Positions 16,719 through 23,257 of a stretch of DNA of 23,257 nucleotides are shown here, piece by piece. The stretch is from positions 1 to 23,257 of the forward strand of contig JAJQID010000138.1 of NCBI GenBank assembly GCA_021199405.1. The letters run 5' to 3'. How positions within the stretch are numbered: the stretch's first letter is position 1; every line of letters starts with the position of its first letter. The position numbers and the translations under genes were made by a program. Source of the stretch: Lachnospiraceae bacterium (GTDB taxonomy: Bacteria > Bacillota > Clostridia > Lachnospirales > Lachnospiraceae). Under the pieces are notes generated by a model that saw nothing but the letters and a program-made list of their open reading frames with translations, ran no database searches and was not told the origin of the DNA.

Positions 16719-16747
16719 ATTATAGCAGAATTCCCTGCTCCTGTCAT
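16719..16747 (-). promoter_or_regulatory. Sigma-A promoter for the CbxX-type AAA+ gene
   Basis: On the minus strand a perfect TATAAT (16719-16724) is 17 bp from ATGACA (16742-16747, five of six matches to TTGACA). Start of transcription would be near 16711, giving a leader of about 140 nt before the TTG start. It lies in the 233-bp gap after the NAD(P)H-hydrate dehydratase gene. It is the second-clearest promoter in the window. Confidence 0.8.
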
Positions 16748-16802
16748 TGAAAATTCACATGGCTTTTCATTTTTTCATTCAAACCGTTCTCTTCTGTCCT
16801 GG

Positions 16803-17840
16803 TCATCTGCGATACCGATTCCACAGCTTTGTAATCGCTTTCTCCACATAATCAGCAGTATCCCCCGCAGTCATGCTGACCGGATTTTTATCCTGCTCAG
16901 CCATCTCCCCCGCCATGCCGGCCACGAAGGCCGCTGCGGAGGCCGCCTGCACCGAATCTGCAATATAGCCCGCCATCCCACAGAGCACACCGGAGAGCAC
17001 ATCTCCACTGCCGGCGGTGGCCATACCGCTGCAGCCCCGGTCAATCTGATAAACTCTGTGTCCGTCGGTGACAGTGGTCACATGCCCCTTCAACAGCACC
17101 GTCACGCCGTAGCAGGCTGCAAATTCCTTTGCCAGCTGTATGGGCTGGCACAAAATTTCTTCCACGGTTCTGCCAGACAGCCTCGAAAACTCCTTCACAT
17201 GCGGCGTCAGAATCACCTGACATTCTGTGTCCTTTAAAAGCTCCTTCAGATTTTCATGAACAGCCAGCTCGTTCAATCCATCGGCGTCTATGATGAAGGT
17301 CAGCCTTTTATTCCGCAAAATGTATTGCAGAATCCGTGCGGTCTCCTCCCCCGTGCCGACACCCATGCCAAAAGCCGCCGCTCTCTGCCTGTCCAGCGCC
17401 TGATCCAGCTTCCCTGGTTCAAAACGCAGCTGTCCCTCTTCTGTAGACGGCATGGGTAAAAATGTGCTTTCCAAAATCCACGGCAGAATTGCCTGGGTCA
17501 GCGGTTCCGGTGCCGCCAGCCTCACCACGCCTGCGCCGGCACGCATGGCGGCGGTGGTATGAGCCAGCAGATTCGCGGCAGTCCGCTCCTCCTCCGCAGG
17601 CATTTGCTGTCTGCTCTTGACAGACACTGTTTTTTCCCCTTCCTCAGATATGGGCATTCCTGCCGGAGAATTTGCCGCGCTTTGTACTCCATTACATGAC
17701 AAATTGGCCAGCTTGACCGCCCCGCTGTATCTGACAGATCCACCCAACAGTGTCACATATCCGTAATCTCCCTTATGACTGTCAGCAGGCCTCTCTCCCA
17801 GCAAACCAGCTGCTTCTTTTTCTGTCAGCAAATGGCACAT
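16803..17840 (-). CDS. nnrD: ADP-dependent NAD(P)H-hydrate dehydratase
   Basis: This enzyme dehydrates NADHX/NADPHX, damaged hydrated forms of NAD(P)H, back to the working cofactor, using ADP. The 345-residue protein carries HKGDYGYVTLLGGS at 22-35, AGAGVVRLA, VILTPHVKEFSRL and the GCSGMATAGSGD signature with catalytic Asp at about 280. ATG 17840 was chosen because GAGGGAG precedes it by about nine bases; an open frame 28 codons longer runs into the upstream gene. An insert of about 40 polar residues (about 50-90) separates the first strand from the AMRAGAG helix, where close relatives are shorter. The epimerase domain (NnrE), often fused at the N-terminus, is absent. Confidence 0.92.
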   Translation of the reverse strand: MCHLLTEKEAAGLLGERPADSHKGDYGYVTLLGGSVRYSGAVKLANLSCNGVQSAANSPAGMPISEEGEKTVSVKSRQQMPAEEERTAANLLAHTTAAMRAGAGVVRLAAPEPLTQAILPWILESTFLPMPSTEEGQLRFEPGKLDQALDRQRAAAFGMGVGTGEETARILQYILRNKRLTFIIDADGLNELAVHENLKELLKDTECQVILTPHVKEFSRLSGRTVEEILCQPIQLAKEFAACYGVTVLLKGHVTTVTDGHRVYQIDRGCSGMATAGSGDVLSGVLCGMAGYIADSVQAASAAAFVAGMAGEMAEQDKNPVSMTAGDTADYVEKAITKLWNRYRR

Positions 17841-17905
17841 TTCTTTCTGCTCCCTCACCAAAATCGTCGTTGCAATACTGCCCCTCCGAAAATGACAGCC
17901 ATCCT

Positions 17906-18634
17906 TCAGTCGTGTCTCTCCCAACTATTCTCATAGCATTCACAAAACCTGGCGCTTTCTGCCTCCGGCTCCCCGGCTGCGTACAAATGAGAGGTATCCC
18001 CAAAATTGGACATCCTGAAATAAGCGATTCCCTGCCTGCGCTCCTCACTTCGAAGCACCGTCACCGAGGTGGGTGCAGCGCAGGCGCCATGCCAGAAAAT
18101 CATAGGGGACACATTCAGTAAATGGGACAGCAGCACGCATTCCAGCCCGAAATGGCAGAAAAAGACAATTGTGTCATTACTTGCTTTCTCCACGCGATAA
18201 TAAGCCCCCTCCCGGACATAGCCATGAGCAGAAAGCAGCTTATCAAAGTTTTCCGTCACATACCGGTAGCTTTCCCACACACCGCCCTCTTCCATAACCT
18301 TCGTCTCCGCCCAGTGATTCCGGTCAAAATACTGCTCCTCCGCCATCCACTCGGCAGGCAGCCAGTCCCAGACAATATGGTTTTCTCCCTCGCTTCCTCT
18401 GTTGATGCGGGGCCAGAATTCCCGCAGCCAGTCACAGGTGACGGCAGTCATTTTTTTCCGCTCCAGAGCAGGAGCAGCAGTGTCCTGCGCCCGTCCCAGA
18501 GGCGACACATAAGCCGCCGCAACAGAAAGCTTATCCAGCCGGTCTGCCAGGGCCAAAGCTTCTCTTCTTCCTTTTTCTGTCAATGTATCATGCTCATAAT
18601 CCGGGTCCCCATGCCGGATGATTAAAATCTTCAT
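17906..18634 (-). CDS. Histidine phosphatase family protein (phosphoglycerate-mutase-like)
   Basis: This is a phosphatase of the phosphoglycerate mutase-like superfamily, which uses a phospho-histidine intermediate. The 242-residue protein starts with MKILIIRHGD (catalytic H8). TLTEKGRREA and SPLGRAQDTA follow, then the second active-site histidine in FFCHFG (H161). An insert of about 60 residues rich in Trp and acidic residues (about 68-125) separates the two halves; the substrate is unknown. The ATG overlaps the upstream gene's TGA by one base (TGATG), with GGGGGATCTG as ribosome binding site. The hydrate dehydratase gene starts 65 bp after its stop, so the three probably share a transcript. 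Confidence 0.9.
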   Translation of the reverse strand: MKILIIRHGDPDYEHDTLTEKGRREALALADRLDKLSVAAAYVSPLGRAQDTAAPALERKKMTAVTCDWLREFWPRINRGSEGENHIVWDWLPAEWMAEEQYFDRNHWAETKVMEEGGVWESYRYVTENFDKLLSAHGYVREGAYYRVEKASNDTIVFFCHFGLECVLLSHLLNVSPMIFWHGACAAPTSVTVLRSEERRQGIAYFRMSNFGDTSHLYAAGEPEAESARFCECYENSWERHD

Positions 18635-19539
18635 CAGATCCCCCTCTCGTATTTTTTCTCCAGCTCCTCCAGATCATTATCCACATTTCTGACCAGATCC
18701 GGCTGGGTCATCTTATGCTCTCTGCCTTTCTGCTGCAAAAATCTCCAGGCAATCATAAACGTCATCTCATCGAAGCTGGTAAAATATCGGTTGTTAACAT
18801 AATTCACACGCTCCTCGATGCTCATCCCCTCCGGCTCGCAGCCGTAGGCCACGACCTCGTCCAGAGCCTCTATGCAGATCTGTTCCTGCATGGCAAAATC
18901 CGAGGAAATATTCTGAATCTGGAACACGTAAATATATACCCGAAGCCACCCCGTTGATCCCTGAAGCCACTGCCCCACGGTATCATATTTCTGCGTCATG
19001 GCCTCCACTTCCCTTTTCCAGCCCTCGGAGACATAGGACGCCTCCGCGATCCTCTGTACCTCCGCATCAGTCAGAGTAAGATCATATTTTCCATTAAATT
19101 CCTGAATCACTTTTTTCCGTTTGGCGATGGGCCGTGCCAGAAGAGTACTCTCCACCTTAGACATTGGATTGGGCTGAGTCTGAGAAAACTGTCCTCTGTT
19201 CGTCCCGGTCCCGGTATTTTCCCTATACCCTGCAGAAGTCTTCTGACTGCTGTAAGAATGACTGGATGAGGCCCTGGAATCCGCAGCGTTCCTGCGCCCC
19301 TGCTCATAGGCCTCCTGCCAGCTGTTTTTCTCCTCTTTCTGCTTTTTTCTTGTAAAATACCAGATCAGCAGGCCAATCACCGCGACAGGGACAAAGCCTC
19401 CGGAGGAAAGCACCCCAGCCAAAACAGAAATACCCACATACGCCATAATTACTTTTTTAAAAATGTCGCTGTGCCTGCGGTCCTGATTTGTTCCTTTTGT
19501 GATGACGCCCAAAAAAATCAGCAATATAATGATGCTCAT
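18634..19539 (-). CDS. Membrane protein of unknown function with Ser/Gln linker
   Basis: I do not recognise the family. From ATG 19539 (AGGGA about nine bases upstream) the product has 301 residues. It begins with a short hydrophobic N-terminus (2-14). A pair of membrane segments follows (about 31-66, VIMAYVGISVLAG and VAVIGLLIWYF), then a Lys/Glu-rich stretch, a Ser/Thr/Asn/Gln linker (about 85-125) and a soluble C-terminal domain of about 170 residues. That domain has several Trp and Tyr residues (TGWLRVYIYVFQIQN). A longer open frame to 19665 exists but has no ribosome binding site near its start. It overlaps the histidine phosphatase start by one base, so the two are translationally coupled. 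Confidence 0.75.
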   Translation of the reverse strand: MSIIILLIFLGVITKGTNQDRRHSDIFKKVIMAYVGISVLAGVLSSGGFVPVAVIGLLIWYFTRKKQKEEKNSWQEAYEQGRRNAADSRASSSHSYSSQKTSAGYRENTGTGTNRGQFSQTQPNPMSKVESTLLARPIAKRKKVIQEFNGKYDLTLTDAEVQRIAEASYVSEGWKREVEAMTQKYDTVGQWLQGSTGWLRVYIYVFQIQNISSDFAMQEQICIEALDEVVAYGCEPEGMSIEERVNYVNNRYFTSFDEMTFMIAWRFLQQKGREHKMTQPDLVRNVDNDLEELEKKYERGI

Positions 19540-19722
19540 ACCGTATCTTCCCTCATATTTTCCTCTCTCTGTTACCACAGATCTGTCTGCCAGTTTTTCA
19601 AAGCGATGCCTCAGTCTGTCACTGCTTTCACCTGCATGACTGAATACTCTAATGATCGAGCCCATTATGCCATTCGCCGGTTCCGCGCAGTCGAACCCTT
19701 GTATCTGACACTACGGCCGACA

Positions 19723-20634
19723 TTATCTCAGCTTTCCCGAATCCAGCAACCCTTTCAATGCACCGATCAGATTGGCGTCATTGCCAAACCGGCATTTCAC
19801 CAGCTGAGGCCTTACGCAGGGCAGCGGGAATGGGGTGTCGTAAGCCTTGTCCAGCTCCTCATTCAAAATCTGCAAAAGCAGCGGCTGCTCACTGATGCCG
19901 CCGCCGATGGCGACTCTGTCCACATCCAGCACCACCTGCAGGTCAAAAATATAATTCGCCGTGATCCGTCCAAAACGCCGCAGTGCCTCAAGTGCGGTCT
20001 CCTTCCCTTCATTGGCACGCCGGAAAAATTCCACGCCGTCCACTTTTTCTTCCATACCGGACATGGTCTGATATATTCCCAGAAGTCCATTGGTACTGGA
20101 CACCATACTGATCATATTAGAATACTGAAAGCCTTCCACATCCTTATTCATCAGGCAAAGGCTCAGCTCCCCCGCTGCAAAATGGCTGCCTTTGATTACC
20201 TGATTATTCATGATAATTCCGCCGCCGATGCCGGTTCCAAATATAAACACCAGTCCGTTTTTTACATCCTTCAGAGCGCCAATCCAGTTTTCTGCGCTGG
20301 CCGCCGCCTTTCCGTCGTTCTCCACGGCCACAGGAAGATGATACTTCTCTTCCAGAATGGAAACAATCGGCAAATCCTTAATAAAGGTAAAGGCGCCGCC
20401 AGTCCTGGCAATTCCTTTCTCGCAGTCGATCTTCCCCGGCATGCTGACGGCAATGCCCTCTGCACTCTCCGCTACCGGCGCGATAATCTCATCCAGACCG
20501 GAAAGCAGCGCCTCCAGGCTGGAGCAGTCGCTTTTCACCTTCATTCTCTCGATAATGTTGGAATTTTCATCCATGATTGCGCCCTTAATAAAGGTCCCGC
20601 CGATGTCCAGTACACAGAATTTCATTTTTCCCAT
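19723..20634 (-). CDS. ROK-family sugar kinase
   Basis: This is a cytoplasmic ATP-dependent kinase or kinase-like protein of the ROK family, probably acting on glucose or an amino-sugar. The 303-residue protein has the phosphate motif LDIGGTFIKGA near the N-terminus, the catalytic base in VENDGK (D107) and the GTGIGGG loop (about 133-139). The usual ROK zinc motif (CxCGxxGC) is absent; HFAAGELSLC (H151, E156) occupies its place. It has no helix-turn-helix domain, so it is not a ROK repressor. The start could be ATG 20634 or 20625; AAGGAAGGA lies just upstream of both. It follows the large membrane protein by 118 bp. Confidence 0.92.
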   Translation of the reverse strand: MGKMKFCVLDIGGTFIKGAIMDENSNIIERMKVKSDCSSLEALLSGLDEIIAPVAESAEGIAVSMPGKIDCEKGIARTGGAFTFIKDLPIVSILEEKYHLPVAVENDGKAAASAENWIGALKDVKNGLVFIFGTGIGGGIIMNNQVIKGSHFAAGELSLCLMNKDVEGFQYSNMISMVSSTNGLLGIYQTMSGMEEKVDGVEFFRRANEGKETALEALRRFGRITANYIFDLQVVLDVDRVAIGGGISEQPLLLQILNEELDKAYDTPFPLPCVRPQLVKCRFGNDANLIGALKGLLDSGKLR

Positions 20635-20752
20635 TTTCCTTCCTTTTTCTCCTTTATATGCCAGGTTTCTCCTCTATCTCACCCTTTTCAGTCGCTCTTA
20701 TTTCTTTCTCTTTTCATGCGCCGACCGAAAAATTCCTGATAAATAGACCAAA

Positions 20753-23191
20753 TCATCTCTCAACAACCATCTTTTTTGATTTCTTTTTCCTTATCAGTAT
20801 CATATAACTAATCAGCGCCCCATCCACGATCACCGATATTGCGATCGCCAGCTTCCACAATATAGGAAGCTGGTATTCTATCGCCACCGTACCGGAATAA
20901 TTTGCCGGAATATACAGATATACCCGATAATTGTACCCATAAACCCAGTCAAGCGTCTCCCCGGTTTCTATGTCATAAGCAACGTAATTATTATAGCTGA
21001 GTAACGGAATATGAATTCCCGATACCTGATCTGTCAGATTTTCCACCGTCAGAAGCCATTGACTGCCCTCATGCGCATAAGAGTCCACCGATAGCTGATC
21101 TTCCTCATAAATCAAATTAGTATAAGAAAGCAATTTCCTGTCGGTTCCATACAACAGATACTCTGCAGAGCCAAGCTGATATTCATCATCATATAGATTA
21201 TTCGCAAATCGATATAATTCTGAAGTTCGAAGCTGATCCGAATAGATTTGCCCCATATTAAGTACAAGTGCCGCACAAAGGATAAATGCCGGCGGAATAT
21301 GAAAGAATACATTAGACACTTCCTTTCTCTCCGCCACTACTGCTGTACAGAATACTCCAAATAAAGTGGCAAAAGACAACCATCTCCATGGGAATTGATA
21401 TACACTTAATATGGAATAAATCTGATCCGGAAGGATATCCAGATAATCATAAAACATGTAAACCGTTGATAAGAACAAAGTTAATACGGTCATTCCCCAG
21501 CAAAATGACATGAAGCCTCTTTCATTTTCATCTCCGCTATCTGTTTCATTTTGTTTTGTATGATAATAATACCAAACAACCCACAGAAGAAGTCCCAGAG
21601 TAACAGGAAAACCAATCGATTCTGACATCTCGCTGGACGCTGTCCCAGCTACATTATCCCCCTGATAATTATTTACAATTGAATTAAACAACTGCAATAA
21701 ATATGTTCCTGATGCCTGTATATAATTATAGGTATGGCCTAAATTCATCTCCATTTCCATAGACATCAGCATCGGTACAATACCTGCCAGATTCACAGCC
21801 AGTGTCAAAACCGTGGCTTTCACAAGACCAAATAGCCTGACTGGTTCAAATGACCTTTTCCAAAGCACAATACACACAATCATAATCACCATTGCACTCA
21901 TAACAAGAGTCAATGTATGTGAAGAAGCAATTCCTGTCATTCCAACTACAACAGGCCAGTATTTGCTGATAGTAATCTTCTCCCCCTTCTTTGCCGTATA
22001 AATATTATAGAACCCCAGAACGACAAGCGGCAGGAAGGTCTGCGCGGTCAACTCTCCAAATGCCGCCCTGGTAAAAACATTCGTCAATCGTACAGCACTG
22101 AGAGTATATAATGCAGCAGCAAGCAACGCCATGTTTTCCTTTTTTAAAATTTTTAACGCGCAATAATACATAATCACACATGTGGTGACCGTCATAATGC
22201 CCAAATATAAATTATAAACAAAAGTCAGTGAAAATCCGCAAAGATACAGGATGGCCGGAAGATACAAAAACAGCTGATTATAAAATAATGGTGCTGCGTA
22301 TCCATAGCCATTCAATGCAGACGAATATATCGCCGGGAAATAATTCCCGTTGGAAATTTCCTCTGCCAAAAGTACAATGCGGTATGCATGAAAACCTGAG
22401 TCGTGCCCCATAAAAACATAATCCGCCACAAACGGCAGAATTCCCGCCATACATACGCACACCAGTACGGCCAGTTCCTTTCTTCCTCTTACATTTTTAT
22501 TCACAAACAGCCGATAAAAAATCACATCAAATATAATAAAAACCAACAACCAAAGCAGCAGATTTAAAAACCTGTATGCCATAATTTCCCTGACTTCAAC
22601 AGAATAAACTGTAAGCTCGCCCATTCCATAGAAATCTACGTTCAGCTTCATGTTTTCCATTTTGCCCGGAGATGTCAGCTGCAGCGTCTGATTTACAGCG
22701 TCCATACCATCCCGCAACAGCAAATCCTCAAAATGATAATAAACGCTGTAACCCTCTGCCTGAACAGCTGCCGTTACTACTTCCGTATTATAATCGTTCT
22801 CACCCCCAACCCTGGAATCATAATGAACTGTCACTCTATAGGCACCGGGGTACAGTGTAAAATATCCTGTACTCAGAATCGTTTCTCCACTGTCCTCCGT
22901 TTTCTCCTCATTCGCTGCGTCCGTCTCCTCTGAATCCACATCTTCCTCTGTCTCATCCGCTACATACTCTTCTCCAACCACTCGATATCCAATCTCTCCG
23001 TCCCCGGCCATAGTGCTTTCCACATTTTCGCTGACAACAGACAGATTTTCCTGAGTAAATAACAGATCGCATCTTTCCCTCAGGCACCTGATTCCCAGCA
23101 TCAACAATATCACCGCCTGAACAGTCACAATTCCTCCAAACAAAGGGTTCTTTCTTAATATATCAAAGCATCTTTTCGTCAAACGTTTCAT
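20753..23191 (-). CDS. Large polytopic membrane protein, PTPS-related/GT-C-like
   Basis: This resembles the membrane family Pfam calls 6-pyruvoyl-tetrahydropterin synthase related, which has a GT-C glycosyltransferase-like layout. It is a plausible lipid-linked sugar transferase of the envelope. The 812-residue protein has one N-terminal membrane segment (about 19-35) and a very acidic stretch (74-103). An extracytoplasmic beta-rich region (about 104-200) and about a dozen hydrophobic segments follow. The family signature FMGHDSGFHAYR (261-271) includes a candidate metal-binding Asp264, and YGYAAPLFYNQLFLYLP comes next. A soluble outer domain and a last membrane segment with a Lys-rich tail close the protein. 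ATG 23191 follows GGGAGGGAG. The gene is A+T-rich (20 of 60 G+C at 21181-21240). Confidence 0.82.
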   Translation of the reverse strand: MKRLTKRCFDILRKNPLFGGIVTVQAVILLMLGIRCLRERCDLLFTQENLSVVSENVESTMAGDGEIGYRVVGEEYVADETEEDVDSEETDAANEEKTEDSGETILSTGYFTLYPGAYRVTVHYDSRVGGENDYNTEVVTAAVQAEGYSVYYHFEDLLLRDGMDAVNQTLQLTSPGKMENMKLNVDFYGMGELTVYSVEVREIMAYRFLNLLLWLLVFIIFDVIFYRLFVNKNVRGRKELAVLVCVCMAGILPFVADYVFMGHDSGFHAYRIVLLAEEISNGNYFPAIYSSALNGYGYAAPLFYNQLFLYLPAILYLCGFSLTFVYNLYLGIMTVTTCVIMYYCALKILKKENMALLAAALYTLSAVRLTNVFTRAAFGELTAQTFLPLVVLGFYNIYTAKKGEKITISKYWPVVVGMTGIASSHTLTLVMSAMVIMIVCIVLWKRSFEPVRLFGLVKATVLTLAVNLAGIVPMLMSMEMEMNLGHTYNYIQASGTYLLQLFNSIVNNYQGDNVAGTASSEMSESIGFPVTLGLLLWVVWYYYHTKQNETDSGDENERGFMSFCWGMTVLTLFLSTVYMFYDYLDILPDQIYSILSVYQFPWRWLSFATLFGVFCTAVVAERKEVSNVFFHIPPAFILCAALVLNMGQIYSDQLRTSELYRFANNLYDDEYQLGSAEYLLYGTDRKLLSYTNLIYEEDQLSVDSYAHEGSQWLLTVENLTDQVSGIHIPLLSYNNYVAYDIETGETLDWVYGYNYRVYLYIPANYSGTVAIEYQLPILWKLAIAISVIVDGALISYMILIRKKKSKKMVVER

Positions 23192-23257
23192 TCTATTTTC
23201 TCCCTCCCTGTCCGGTTACCGGTACTCGGCCTTTTCTTCTCCCCCAGCAGATATATA

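Noticed and set aside
19670..19722. GGTTCGAC-like T-loop motif suggesting a minus-strand tRNA
   Set aside because: The flanking bases do not form a T-stem and no acceptor, anticodon or D arm could be drawn.
19471..20739. 422-codon plus-strand open frame opposite the ROK gene
   Set aside because: It is an antisense shadow with low-complexity His/Gln-rich translation; ROK motifs lie on the minus strand.

Overview
The window looks like a chromosomal segment of a Gram-positive anaerobe of the Clostridia, most likely Lachnospiraceae. This rests on the gene order hrcA-grpE-dnaK-dnaJ-(prmA), the perfect CIRCE operator, strong AGGAGG-type ribosome binding sites and the protein families present. I cannot name a genus. 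All genes but one lie on the minus strand, so the operons read from high to low coordinates. I saw no rRNA, tRNA, CRISPR array, transposase or phage gene.

Right part (23191 to 16803): a large GT-C-like (PTPS-related) membrane protein, a ROK-family sugar kinase, a membrane protein of unknown function, a histidine phosphatase that overlaps it by one base, and an ADP-dependent NAD(P)H-hydrate dehydratase. Middle (16747 to 13245): a recognisable sigma-A promoter drives a CbxX/CfxQ-type AAA+ ATPase. It is followed by a frameshifted aldo/keto reductase, a stand-alone domain resembling the C-terminus of fatty-acid kinase FakA, and a dCMP/ComE-type deaminase. The deaminase converges with the only plus-strand gene, an unrecognised 130-residue protein.

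Next (12644 to 7780): a DUF815 ATPase, a polysaccharide deacetylase, undecaprenyl-diphosphatase (uppP, overlapping the deacetylase by 7 bp) and a DUF6077-type polytopic protein split by an in-frame amber codon. An intrinsic terminator at 7770-7794 closes this unit. Just beyond it is the heat-shock operon hrcA-grpE-dnaK-dnaJ. It has a TTGACA-17-TATCTT promoter and a perfect CIRCE element where HrcA binds to repress its own operon. It ends in a strong terminator at 2265-2294. Left end: an LTA-synthase/phosphoglycerol-transferase-like gene, broken by a one-base frameshift at a run of six G, sits between dnaJ and the start of prmA.

Two themes stand out. First, housekeeping genes alternate with envelope genes: uppP recycles the C55 lipid carrier, while the PTPS-related, DUF6077 and LTA-synthase-like proteins belong to families linked to moving sugars or glycerol-phosphate onto surface polymers. 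These envelope genes are clearly more A+T-rich than their neighbours. Second, three non-core genes (LTA-synthase-like, DUF6077, aldo/keto reductase) each carry a single lesion, while every housekeeping gene is intact. This could be phase variation or natural decay, or sequencing error. No wholly new defence or mobile system was found.
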